Of a stretch of 64,000 nt of DNA, positions 17,301-25,012 are shown in pieces (the stretch's first letter is position 1; each line of letters starts with the position of its first letter). A program made the translations under genes and the position numbers. Under the pieces are notes generated by a model. That model was not told where the DNA came from, searched no databases, and saw only the letters and a program-made list of their open reading frames with translations. This DNA comes from Ardenticatenales bacterium (GTDB lineage Bacteria > Chloroflexota > Anaerolineae > Epilineales > Epilineaceae): positions 47,118 through 111,117 of the forward strand of contig JADYYS010000055.1 in the NCBI GenBank assembly GCA_020853525.1. Reading direction: 5' to 3'.

Positions 17301-18226
17301 GCGATGCCGGCGACGTGCAGACCGTGGTCATTCGTGCCGGCACACCCGGCGGGCGGGGGGTTCGGGTTGCTGGGGCTGATCGTCGGGATCGGGCAGTCGA
17401 TGAGCGGCGTCGTCGACTGCAGCGTCTGCGTCGTGGCGTTGCGCACGAAGACCCGCGCCGCGATGACCTTACCGTTCACGTAGCGTTCGGGCTCGGGATA
17501 GGGCAGCACGCCGTCGGCGCCGACCAAGAGCGCCGACGGGAACCCGTTCGGCGGCGGCGGCATCCCGTCGTCGCGGAACCACGGATGTTCGATGTCCATG
17601 CCGGAGTCCATCACGGCGATCCGTGCCCCAAGCCCGGCCTCCTCCACGCCCCCGACCGCCTGCCACGCGTCCGTGGCCCGCACGACCTCGGCGCTCGAGT
17701 CCATCTCGTAGGCGAGCTTCTCGTCCGGGAACACCAGGTCGAAGCCCGGCATGTGCTTGGCCGCCACGGCCTCATCCGCCGTCAACCCGACCGTGAAGCC
17801 GTGAGCCACGATATGGTACTGCCAGCCGATATCGGCCTGCGGCGCGACGGCCTTCAATCGGGCGATCGCCGCGGCGCGGCGGCCGTCGAGGTAGGCGGTG
17901 TACGCCAGAGCCGCAGGCGTCTCGACGTCGAGGTGGACGTCTCCGTTCAGGTCCGCCGCCGTCGGGTCGAGGCCCGCGATCCCGCCGCGGTACTTCGCCA
18001 GCGGCGGGGCGTCGTTCAGGAACACGACGTACTCGCGGCGGGTCGGGTCGCCCGCGACGGCCGGCGGCGGGCCGTCGGGCGGGCGGTTCGGCACAGCGAC
18101 CGAGGAACCCGGCGGTGTCGCGCCCGCCACGTCGTCCGGGCGGGCGCTGGCGGGTCCGGCGGCCGCGGCGGCCAGCATGACAGCGGCGGCGACGGCCGCC
18201 AAGGCGATTCGGCGCAACGCATTCAC
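14381..18226 (-). CDS. Secreted subtilisin-like serine protease (S8) with PA and PKD-like domains
   Basis: 1281 residues. Signal peptide (ALRRIALAAVAAAVMLAAAA), an inhibitor-I9-like propeptide (EYVVFLNDAPPLAKY through AHGFTVGLTADEAV), then the subtilase domain: Asp in AVMDSGMDIEHP near residue 207, His in NDHGLHVAGIASG near 301 and Ser in SGTSMSTPHVAGA near 637. A PA insert (GKIVVVDQEGAGNCSATV) lies between His and Ser. Fibronectin-like and large C-terminal regions follow, ending in a PKD-like domain (IDWGDGQ, HAYAKEGDYDV) and the tail PPTIYLPLSLHG. I chose GTG 18226 because GAGGGG lies six bases upstream; an ATG at 18244 lacks such a site. Likely an extracellular nutrient or surface protease. 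Confidence 0.9.
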   Translation of the reverse strand: MNALRRIALAAVAAAVMLAAAAAGPASARPDDVAGATPPGSSVAVPNRPPDGPPPAVAGDPTRREYVVFLNDAPPLAKYRGGIAGLDPTAADLNGDVHLDVETPAALAYTAYLDGRRAAAIARLKAVAPQADIGWQYHIVAHGFTVGLTADEAVAAKHMPGFDLVFPDEKLAYEMDSSAEVVRATDAWQAVGGVEEAGLGARIAVMDSGMDIEHPWFRDDGMPPPPNGFPSALLVGADGVLPYPEPERYVNGKVIAARVFVRNATTQTLQSTTPLIDCPIPTISPSNPNPPPAGCAGTNDHGLHVAGIASGRRGTYDLKTGSLVLPTVLSGVAPMAHVLTYRNVGSSIGATIAGLEQAVKDEVDAVNMSQGTVRWLLARPERHPIALAADGAADGGTLFVVSAGNAGSNGRTSLSGGWKYHPRVLAVGSTTTGGSFDQKITVTGAGVPADAAQIVAAPRGGEPIQKDLSGPLFLAPGGGCSQDTGASGKIVVVDQEGAGNCSATVRADNMQKSGAKAIVYYRRSAQFAGYSDSGSLVQYPSQLALPAAAIGAAGGRSLVAWLAGGGNGTATIAGSIGRGRAEPVDFIAASASQGPGLDWEIKPDVAAPGENILSSRIFVDAVARKRLYPVSSLSGTSMSTPHVAGAVGVLRAVHPDWTVDQVISAIVNTSSPTLRANELDPRPAIPGEGGPGRLDVAGALDPGAFLWPSKLSYGKVTEGASKTISITVESDLTIAATWNVRVAPASTAGVTVTVAPGEVTLEPGASATFDAALSVSAGVAATEHWGDIVLETDAGGKTHRLRVPYYAFVDRAADRRNVLIVDWAYGSKVDHTRIYTESLEAAGLTYDIWVLDNPSRRVSTRSLPIRTSHPPLSEMSRHDLVILNTNESRMSFHQVSLPGMYQYLNHMLRGGNLLISGQGVALNFWRFLNTSSRLTDNATNRRNYPDTFPFTWAGGDSQNVGCELCIMRYFTGFTPEITATLAGRLLVPYPQRPAQSAVSVVLEPNAGAEAGSPFGYPIDLSTGDRAPEGAAGNQYAFASGRLVDGNRPTTSSSRTTGLGDIPDAELTIDDLVPLARPLWQYTGMMAVDRVNPLSMTEQTKVVGTYVAGQQHPGTGVTWNAMFWGFGLEGVGKGDDERTVTRERLLGDTFNFLARNLAGIEIDVTTSDAADFEMGLTFPAFAKPPMVDRAEIDWGDGQAVETLAFSSPQSASTATFAHAYAKEGDYDVSIVLHPSADAAPIHVGGTVTVTAPPKPPTIYLPLSLHGMLGGDATMPTVWLDRR

Positions 18227-18269
18227 GGCATTCCCCTCGTTCATCGCGGCTTGCGGCGGTTCAGCAGGG

Positions 18270-18284
18270 GATCGCGACGCGATC
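18270..18284. promoter_or_regulatory. 15-base palindrome between divergent genes
   Basis: GATCGCG-A-CGCGATC lies between the subtilase start and the glycan operon start at 18418. Operator-like by position and symmetry. A CATAAT box at 18358-18363 could be the operon's -10, though no good -35 is seen. The regulator is unknown. Confidence 0.3.
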
Positions 18285-18417
18285 GAACCTCCGGCGATGG
18301 CGCGGGACGCGCTCGCGGTGGCGGTGTCGAACGTGGCCCCCCTGAAGAGCGGCGTAGCATAATGGGCCGTCCTGTGGGGCGCAAGGCGCCCCCTTCGTTC
18401 ATGAAGGAGACCTCGGG

Positions 18418-19617
18418 ATGCCCGTCCCGTTCATTGATCTGCAACGCTTCGAACCGGATTTTCTGGACCGCTGGATGGACCGCGTCCGCGACGTGACCGT
18501 TCACACCCGCTTCGTCAGCGGCCCCGACGTCGCGCGGCTCGAGGCGCGGCTGGCCGAAGCCGCCCAGGCGCCGGCCGTCGTGGCGTGTGCCAATGGGACG
18601 GACGCGCTGCAGCTGGCGCTCCGGGCCGTCGGCGTGGGGGAAGGCGACATCGTCGTCATTCCGGACGCCACGTTCTGGGCCACGTTCGAGGCCGTCGTGA
18701 ACGTCGGCGCGCGGCCGGTGACGGTCGACATCGATCCGGTCGATCTGCAGTTGGACTTCGATGCCTTCGTCCGGGCCGTCGACGCCCATCGCCCCAAGGC
18801 CGCGATCCTGGTCCATCTGTACGGCTGGGGCTCGCGGCGGCTCGACGACTTCCGTGCCTTCTGCCGCACGCGCGATATCGCCCTGGTGGAGGACGGCGCA
18901 CAGGCGTGGGGCGTCACTTGGAACGGCCGCTCGATCTACGCCGACGCCCTGATCAGCACGGTCTCGTTCTACCCCGCCAAGGTCCTCGGCGCGTGCGGCG
19001 ACGCCGGCGCCGTCGTGTGCTCCTCGCCCGAGCTGGCCGCCACGGTGCGGATGCTCGGCAACCACGGCCGCACCGACCACTACGCCCACGGCGCGGTCGG
19101 CTGGAACAGCCGGATGAGCGGCTTCGACGCCGCCTGGCTCGACCTGTGTCTGGACTACCTTGACGTGCGGCTCTCCGACCGGCGGAGGGTGGCCGAGCGC
19201 TACCAGGAGCTCCTGCCGGCGCTCGGCGTTCACGTCGTCGGCCCGCCGGCCGGCTACGTCGAGAACGGCTACCTGAACGTGACGCTCCACGACCCCGCCG
19301 TTCGGCCGACGATCGAGGCCGCGCTCAAGGCCCGCGGCATCGGCTTCGGCACCGTCTACCCGGGCGCGATGAGCAAGCAACCCGGCGCCGTCGGCCACCT
19401 CGTCGCGGCCGTCGGCGGCGCGGAGGCGGATCGGCTGGCCCGGAGCGTCCTCAACCTGCCGCTCTTCGCGGGCATGACGGACGCGGAGTTCGACACGGTG
19501 CTGACCGGCGTCGGCGAAGCGGTCGGTGCGGCGGGCGGAACGGTCGACATCCACATGGCCGGTGCGGTCGACGACGGCGGTGCGACATCCGCAGCCGCTC
19601 CCGCGGCATCCGTCTGA
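18418..19617 (+). CDS. DegT/DnrJ/EryC1 sugar aminotransferase (WbpE-like)
   Basis: 399 residues, PLP-dependent transaminase acting on a nucleotide 3-keto sugar. Family landmarks: FIDLQRFEPDF start, ACANGTDALQLALRAVGVGEG (PLP phosphate region), LVHLYGWGSR, LVEDGAQAWG, and the Schiff-base Lys in STVSFYPAKVLGACGDAGA near residue 188. In this context the substrate is probably UDP-3-keto-GlcNAcA, giving UDP-GlcNAc(3NH2)A. GAAGGAGACC lies just upstream of the ATG. First gene of the glycan operon; its stop overlaps the next start (TGATG). The C-terminal 25 residues are an Ala/Gly-rich extension. Confidence 0.92.
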   Translation: MPVPFIDLQRFEPDFLDRWMDRVRDVTVHTRFVSGPDVARLEARLAEAAQAPAVVACANGTDALQLALRAVGVGEGDIVVIPDATFWATFEAVVNVGARPVTVDIDPVDLQLDFDAFVRAVDAHRPKAAILVHLYGWGSRRLDDFRAFCRTRDIALVEDGAQAWGVTWNGRSIYADALISTVSFYPAKVLGACGDAGAVVCSSPELAATVRMLGNHGRTDHYAHGAVGWNSRMSGFDAAWLDLCLDYLDVRLSDRRRVAERYQELLPALGVHVVGPPAGYVENGYLNVTLHDPAVRPTIEAALKARGIGFGTVYPGAMSKQPGAVGHLVAAVGGAEADRLARSVLNLPLFAGMTDAEFDTVLTGVGEAVGAAGGTVDIHMAGAVDDGGATSAAAPAASV

Positions 19618-20243
19618 TGGCAGCGTCCGGCACGTCGGCTCCCACGCGTATCGCCGATACCGCCATCGTCCACCCCGGCGCGGCGCTCGGCCCCGGCTGC
19701 CAGGTCTGGCATCACAGCCAGGTCCGCGAGGGCGCCGTCCTCGGCGAGGGGTGCATCGTCGGCAAAGACGTGTACATCGACAGCGACGTCCGCATCGGTG
19801 CGCGCTGCAAGATCCAGAACGGCGCGCTGCTCTACCACGGCCTGACCGTCGGCGAGGGCGTCTTCATCGGCCCGCAGGCGTGCTTCACGAACGACCGGGT
19901 GCCGCGGGCCGTGAATCCCGACTTCAGCCTGAAGGCGGCCGACGACTGGCTCGTCGGCCAGACGTCCGTCGGCGACGGCGCGGCGATCGGCGCCGGCGCC
20001 GTCGTCGTGACCGGCATCGCCGTCGGCCGCTGGGCCATCGTCGGCGCCGGCGCCGTCGTGACGCGCGACGTCGAGCCGTTCGCCCTCGTCGTCGGCAACC
20101 CGGCGCGGCGGATCGGCTGGGTCTGCCGGTGCGGCCGGCGGCTCGAGGCGGGCGATGCCCCGTGCACCGGCTGCGGCATGGCGCTCGCCGACGGTCGGCC
20201 CGCCGAGGACACGGCCGGGCCGCCGCCGGGAGCCGGGCGATGA
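19617..20243 (+). CDS. Left-handed beta-helix N-acetyltransferase (WbpD-like)
   Basis: 208 residues. Hexapeptide-repeat protein (VHPGAALGPGCQVWHHSQV, IVGKDVYIDSDVRIGARCK, VGEGVFIGPQACFTND, VGDGAAIGAGAVVVTGIAVG, IVGAGAVVTRDV) matching acetyl-CoA-dependent transferases that acetylate the 3-amino group of UDP-GlcNAc(3NH2)A. The C-terminus adds a small zinc-ribbon-like segment (CRCGRRLEAGDAPCTGCG), present in some family members. Overlaps both neighbours by a few bases, so translation is probably coupled. Confidence 0.9.
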   Translation: MAASGTSAPTRIADTAIVHPGAALGPGCQVWHHSQVREGAVLGEGCIVGKDVYIDSDVRIGARCKIQNGALLYHGLTVGEGVFIGPQACFTNDRVPRAVNPDFSLKAADDWLVGQTSVGDGAAIGAGAVVVTGIAVGRWAIVGAGAVVTRDVEPFALVVGNPARRIGWVCRCGRRLEAGDAPCTGCGMALADGRPAEDTAGPPPGAGR

Positions 20244-21244
20244 CGCTGCGCGCCGCCGTCATCGGCGCCGGGGCGATGGGCCGCCACCACGCCCGCGTGT
20301 ACGCCGCCTTGGACGATGTCGACCTCGTCGGCGTCGCCGACCCCGTGGCCGAGAACCGCGACTGGGTCGAGCGCCGCCTGCGCGTGCCGACGTTCGACGA
20401 CCACCGCACGCTCCTGTCCAGCCAGCGACCCGACCTCGTGAGCGTCGTCGTCCCGACGCAGCAGCACCTGACCGTGGCGCTCGACGTCATCGCGGCCGGC
20501 GTTGCCGTGCTCGTCGAGAAGCCGATCGCCGCCACCGAGACCGAAGCGCAGGTGATGATCGACGCGGCGCGCGTAGCCGATGTCGTCCTCACCGTCGGCC
20601 ACGTCGAGCGCTTCAACCCGGCCGTGCGCGAGCTGAAGCGGCGCGTCGACGCGGGCGAGCTCGGCCGCGTGTTCACCGTGCAGGCGCGGCGGGTCGGGCC
20701 GTTCCCGGCGCGGGTGCGGGACGTCGGCGTCGTCGTCGACCTGGCGACGCACGACCTCGACATCCTCCGCTGGATCGTCGGCCGCGAGGTCGTCCGGATC
20801 CAGGCCGAGACGGCGCAGCGGATCCACACCGCGCACGAGGACCTGCTGGTCGGGCTGCTGCGGTTCGACGGCGGCGCGATCGGGCTGCTGAACATCAACT
20901 GGCTGACGCCGACGAAGATCCGTGAACTGAGCGTGACGGGCGAGCGCGGGATGTTCGTGGCCGACTACCTGCGCCAGACGCTCACGTTCTACGAAAACGC
21001 GTCGGCCGATGCCCACTGGGAGTCGTTCGGCCAGCTGCAGGGCGTCGTCGAGGGCAACGCGACGACGATCCGGATCGACGGCGGCGAGCCGCTCGTGGCC
21101 GAGCTGGCGGCGTTCGCCGCCGCGGTGCGTGATCGAACGCCGCCCATCGTGAGCGGCGAGGACGGGCTCGCGGCCCTGCGCCTGGCCCGCGCCATCGTCG
21201 AGGCGGGCGAGCGGGGCGACGATCCGGCGTGGGGCGGTCCGTGA
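20240..21244 (+). CDS. Gfo/Idh/MocA-family dehydrogenase (WbpB-like)
   Basis: 334 residues. NAD-binding N-terminus AAVIGAGAMGRHHARVYAAL and the conserved EKPIA with Lys94. The C-terminal fold has VGHVERFNPAVRELKRRV and VVVDLATHDLDILRW, with the catalytic-region His. Together with the neighbouring aminotransferase it would oxidise C3 of UDP-GlcNAcA. ATG overlaps the upstream stop (ATGA) and its own stop overlaps a downstream GTG. Assignment to the WbpB step rests on gene neighbourhood; the superfamily itself is broad. Confidence 0.88.
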   Translation: MTLRAAVIGAGAMGRHHARVYAALDDVDLVGVADPVAENRDWVERRLRVPTFDDHRTLLSSQRPDLVSVVVPTQQHLTVALDVIAAGVAVLVEKPIAATETEAQVMIDAARVADVVLTVGHVERFNPAVRELKRRVDAGELGRVFTVQARRVGPFPARVRDVGVVVDLATHDLDILRWIVGREVVRIQAETAQRIHTAHEDLLVGLLRFDGGAIGLLNINWLTPTKIRELSVTGERGMFVADYLRQTLTFYENASADAHWESFGQLQGVVEGNATTIRIDGGEPLVAELAAFAAAVRDRTPPIVSGEDGLAALRLARAIVEAGERGDDPAWGGP

Positions 21245-22653
21245 ACGGCAGTCTCGACGTCGACACCGTGACCGGAGTCGTGTCCGACACCTTCACCCCC
21301 CTCGCCGCCCACCTCGACGCCCGCACCGCGCGCCTGGCAGTCGTCGGCCTCGGCTTCGTCGGCACGCCCGTGGCCTGTACGCTGGCCGGCGCGGGCTACA
21401 CCGTCGTCGGGGTCGACGTCGTCGCCGACAAGGTCGATGCGATCAACGCCGGCCAAGTGCCGTTCGAGGGCGAGGAGCCGGGCCTGCCGGAGCTCCTCGC
21501 GCGCGTCGTCGCCGAGGAGCGACTCGTCGCGACGACCGACCCGGAGGCGCTGCGGTTGTGCGACGCGATCCTCGTCGCCGTCGACACGCCCGTCGACGCC
21601 GTCACGCATCAGCCCGTCTATCGCGCGCTCGAGGGGGCGCTGGCGGCGATCGGCCCACGGCTGCGGCCCGGGACGATCGTCGTCATCGAAAGCACGCTGG
21701 CGCCCGGGACGATGGATCGCGTCGTCGCGCCGGCGCTCGAACGAACGAGCGGGCTGCAGATCGGCCGAGACGTCCTCCTGGTCCACTGCCCCGAGCGCGT
21801 CATGCCGGGACGCCTGCTGGCGAACCTGTCGTCGATGAGCCGTGTCGTCGGCGGGACGACGCCCGAGGCCGCCGACGTCGCGCTCCGCCTCTATCGCCAC
21901 GTCGTCACCGCGCCGGGGGCGACGTTGGACGCAAGCGATGCGCTCACGGCGGAGATCGTCAAGACGGGCGAGAACGCGTACCGCGACGTGCAGATCGCTT
22001 TTGCGAACGAGATGGCGCTCGTCTGCGAGGCGGCCGGCGCCGACGTCTGGCGGGTGCGGGATCTCATCAACAAGTCGCCCGGCCGCCACATGCTCCTGCC
22101 CGGCGCAGGCGTCGGCGGCCACTGCATCCCCAAGGACCCGTGGCTGTTGATCAGCGGGATGACCGCCCGCCTGATCCCCGCCGCCCGTGCCGTGAACGAC
22201 GGGATGCCGGCCCACATGGCCGACCTGGCCGCCGACGGCCTGGCCGAGCACGGCCTGCGCTTGCGCGGCAGCCGGATCGCCGTGCTCGGCATGAGCTACC
22301 TCGAGGACACGGAGGACGATCGGAACAGCCCGAGCACGGCCCTCGTCGCGGCGCTCGCCGGGCGCGGCGCCGACGTCACGGCGCACGATCCGTGGGTGCC
22401 CGCCTACCGGGACCGGACGGTCGACGACGTCGTGGACGGGGTGGACGCGGTAGTCCTCATGGTGGCGCACACCGCGTATCGCGGGCTCGACTGGGCAGCG
22501 ATCGCGGGACGCGTGCGCACGGCGGTGCTGGTGGACGGCCGGCATGCCGTCGACGCCGGGATGGCGGCGCGATGCGGCTGGACGGTGCGGGCGGTGGGCA
22601 TCGGCCCGGCGCGTGCACCGTTGGCGCATCGCGGAGACGAGCACCCGGGATGA
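21241..22653 (+). CDS. Nucleotide-sugar 6-dehydrogenase (WbpA-like, UDP-GlcNAc to UDP-GlcNAcA)
   Basis: About 470 residues. UDP-glucose/GDP-mannose dehydrogenase family: Rossmann VVGLGFVGTPVACTLAGAGY, LVAVDTPVDAV, VIESTLAPGTMDRVV, the conserved EIVKTGENAYRDVQIAFANE and the catalytic Cys295 in GAGVGGHCIPKDPW. The C-terminal UDP-binding domain has VLGMSYLEDTEDDRNSPS. The sequence is of the N-acetylhexosamine type, and the cluster suggests UDP-GlcNAc as substrate. I chose GTG 21241, which overlaps the upstream stop (GTGA); an in-frame GTG at 21229 is an alternative. Confidence 0.92.
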   Translation: MNGSLDVDTVTGVVSDTFTPLAAHLDARTARLAVVGLGFVGTPVACTLAGAGYTVVGVDVVADKVDAINAGQVPFEGEEPGLPELLARVVAEERLVATTDPEALRLCDAILVAVDTPVDAVTHQPVYRALEGALAAIGPRLRPGTIVVIESTLAPGTMDRVVAPALERTSGLQIGRDVLLVHCPERVMPGRLLANLSSMSRVVGGTTPEAADVALRLYRHVVTAPGATLDASDALTAEIVKTGENAYRDVQIAFANEMALVCEAAGADVWRVRDLINKSPGRHMLLPGAGVGGHCIPKDPWLLISGMTARLIPAARAVNDGMPAHMADLAADGLAEHGLRLRGSRIAVLGMSYLEDTEDDRNSPSTALVAALAGRGADVTAHDPWVPAYRDRTVDDVVDGVDAVVLMVAHTAYRGLDWAAIAGRVRTAVLVDGRHAVDAGMAARCGWTVRAVGIGPARAPLAHRGDEHPG

Positions 22654-23456
22654 GGGTGTCGCGCTCGACGTCCGGAGAGCGGGTGGCATCGGACGTCACG
22701 GCGGCAGCGCACTACGATACGCTCGCACTGTGGGGGCGGCCGCCCGATCCGGCGAATGCGGAGCGGGTCGCCCGAACACAGGCGCTCGTGCCGCTCGGCA
22801 CCCGCACCGTGCTCGACGTCGGATGCGGCGACGGGTCGTCGTCGGCCGCGCTCCTGGATCGGGTGCCCGTCGTCGTCGACCTCGACCTCAGCCCGCGTGC
22901 ACTGCGGTTCGTGGCCGGCGTTCCCGTCGCGGGCAGCATCACGGCGCTTCCGTTCCCCGATCGGAGCTTCGACGTCGTGCTCGCCGCCGAGGTGATCGAG
23001 CACCTGCCGGCCGACGTCATGGCCCGCGCGCTGGCCGAAATGGGACGCGTCGCCGGGCACTGGGTCATCGTCTCGACGCCGAACGGCGAGCAGTTGGCGG
23101 CGCGACAGGCAGCGTGCGCGCGCTGCGGCCGCCGTTTCCACCCGAACTGGCATCAACGTCGCTTCACCGCCGCCCGACACCGCCGCCTGGCACCCGCCGG
23201 GTTCGAGTGGCGCCGCACCGATGGCGTCGGCACGTGGCGCCAGAGCTTGGTGCTGGCCGCCGGACGTCGGGCCGTCGGGCACCTCGTTCAGGGCGACGGC
23301 TTGACCTGCCCGCACTGCGGACATGGCCAGGTGGTCCGCCCGGCGTACAACCTTGGGCAGCGGGCGGGCTTGCGGCTGCTGGCGATGGCCGGTCCGCTCG
23401 TACGACCGCGCGCGCGTTGGATCGTGACGGCGTACGCGCGGCGGGGTTCGGCATGA
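22650..23456 (+). CDS. SAM-dependent methyltransferase with zinc-ribbon motifs
   Basis: 268 residues. Class I methyltransferase: motif I VLDVGCGDGSSSAALL, VVDLDLSPRAL, then FPDRSFDVVLAAEVIEHLP. Two CxxC pairs, CARCGRRFHPNWH and CPHCGHG, suggest a bound zinc. Placed between sugar dehydrogenase and flippase genes in an unbroken overlap series, it probably methylates a glycan residue or a precursor. The acceptor cannot be deduced. ATGA overlap at both ends. Confidence 0.85.
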   Translation: MRVSRSTSGERVASDVTAAAHYDTLALWGRPPDPANAERVARTQALVPLGTRTVLDVGCGDGSSSAALLDRVPVVVDLDLSPRALRFVAGVPVAGSITALPFPDRSFDVVLAAEVIEHLPADVMARALAEMGRVAGHWVIVSTPNGEQLAARQAACARCGRRFHPNWHQRRFTAARHRRLAPAGFEWRRTDGVGTWRQSLVLAAGRRAVGHLVQGDGLTCPHCGHGQVVRPAYNLGQRAGLRLLAMAGPLVRPRARWIVTAYARRGSA

Positions 23457-25012
23457 CGCCTGGGTCCGAGGACTTCGACCTACCGGCTCCGCCGAACGAG
23501 GTTCTGCCGAACACGCCGGCCGGCGTCGGCCGCCGGACGGTGACGTCGTTGGCTTGGAACGTGGTCGCCAGCCCGCTGCGGATGGCGGTCATGTTCGTCC
23601 GCAGCGTCATCACCGCTCACCTGCTGGGCGTGGCCACGTTCGGGGTGTTCGCGATGGCCAGCAGCATCGTGTTCGTGACCTCCAGCCTGGCGCGCAGCAT
23701 CGACGGTGCGCTGCTGAACCGTGCGCCGGAGACCGAGGACGAACAGCGGGCGGCGGACGTGCTCTTCTCGATGAAGACGATCGTGACGGCCGTGTGGGTG
23801 CTGGCGTTGTGCGCATGGGCGCTCCTGGGCGCGCGACCGGCGCTTCGAGGGGCGGTCCTCACGCTGACCTGCGTCACCGCCGTCTCGATCTTCCTCGATA
23901 CGCCGCGCGCCGTGCTCGCCCGCCGCGTCGTTCACCGCCGGCTTGTCATGGCCGATCTGGCGGAGCTGTCGATCACATCGCTCGTCACGGTCGGACTGGC
24001 GCTGGCGGGCGCCGAGATCTGGGCGCTCGTAGGCGCCGAGATCGTCGGCGTCGCCGTCTCGGCAGCCTTCCTCGTCGGCTGGCGGCCGGCGTGGCGCCCG
24101 CACTGGCGCCTGGATCGGGATGTCGTGCGCTACTACCTGCGCTTTGGAAGCCGCACAGCGCCCGCCCGCGTCCTGTTCATGGCCACGGAACGGATCGACG
24201 ATCTCTGGACCGGCGCCTACCTGGGCGACTACGCGCTCGGAATCTACTCGCGCGCCTACCGCTTCGCGACGTATCCGCGCAACTTCGTCGTCGCGCCCAT
24301 CACGAGCGTCATCGGCGGCACGTACGCCGAGCTGAAGCACGATCGCCAACGCCTGAACGCGGTGTTCCGGCTGTCGAATTCCGTTCTGCTCACGGCCGGT
24401 CTCGCCTTCGGCGGCGCCCTCGTGCTGGCCGCGCCCGAGATGGTCCGCCTCGTCCTTGGCGTCAAGTGGCTGCCGATGGTTCGTCCGTTTCAGCTCATGT
24501 GCGTCTTCGCGCTCGTCGATCCGATCCGAATCGGCTTGGCGAACATGCTGGGCAGCCTCGGCGATCCGGGCAGCGTGCTCCGCGCCTACACGCTGCAGTT
24601 CGCGGCCCTGGCGGTCGGATTGCTCCTTCTCGGCCCGACGTTCGGCATCTCCGGCGTGACGCTGGCCGTCGACGGAATGGTCGTCCTCGGCACGGCATAT
24701 CTCTACCGGCGCGCCCGCCGCCACGTGGACGTCCCGATCAGCCGACTTGTCGCACCGCCCCTGTTCGCGGCCGCCGTCGGCACCGCCGCCACGCTGGCCG
24801 TCTTCACGGTGCCGCTCAGCACGATGTCGTTCGCCGTCCAGATGGCGTACCGCTTCGCGTTCATCCAGCACCCGGTTGTCGCGGCCATGGTGATGGCCGT
24901 CAAGCTGCCGGCGTTTGGCATCGGCTACGCCGTCACCCTCATCCTCGTCGACCGTCGGACGCTGGCAGATCTGTTCGCCGCCGTCCGCCCCGTGCTGGAT
25001 CGCCGCCGATGA
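23453..25012 (+). CDS. Wzx-like polysaccharide flippase (MATE/MOP superfamily)
   Basis: 519 residues, about 12 hydrophobic helices. Starts with a short polar region and then VTSLAWNVVASPLRMAVMFV and SVITAHLLGVATFGVFAMAS, typical of oligosaccharide/teichuronic-acid exporters. The central YYLRFGSRTAPARVLFMATE and GIYSRAYRFATYPRNFVVAP match this family. It would flip undecaprenyl-linked repeat units made by the adjacent glycosyltransferases across the membrane. Overlaps the upstream and downstream genes by four bases. Confidence 0.9.
   Translation: MTPGSEDFDLPAPPNEVLPNTPAGVGRRTVTSLAWNVVASPLRMAVMFVRSVITAHLLGVATFGVFAMASSIVFVTSSLARSIDGALLNRAPETEDEQRAADVLFSMKTIVTAVWVLALCAWALLGARPALRGAVLTLTCVTAVSIFLDTPRAVLARRVVHRRLVMADLAELSITSLVTVGLALAGAEIWALVGAEIVGVAVSAAFLVGWRPAWRPHWRLDRDVVRYYLRFGSRTAPARVLFMATERIDDLWTGAYLGDYALGIYSRAYRFATYPRNFVVAPITSVIGGTYAELKHDRQRLNAVFRLSNSVLLTAGLAFGGALVLAAPEMVRLVLGVKWLPMVRPFQLMCVFALVDPIRIGLANMLGSLGDPGSVLRAYTLQFAALAVGLLLLGPTFGISGVTLAVDGMVVLGTAYLYRRARRHVDVPISRLVAPPLFAAAVGTAATLAVFTVPLSTMSFAVQMAYRFAFIQHPVVAAMVMAVKLPAFGIGYAVTLILVDRRTLADLFAAVRPVLDRRR

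Noticed and set aside
18226..18244. ATG 18244 as the subtilase start
   Set aside because: No Shine-Dalgarno sequence, whereas GTG 18226 has GAGGGG at good spacing and begins directly at the signal peptide.
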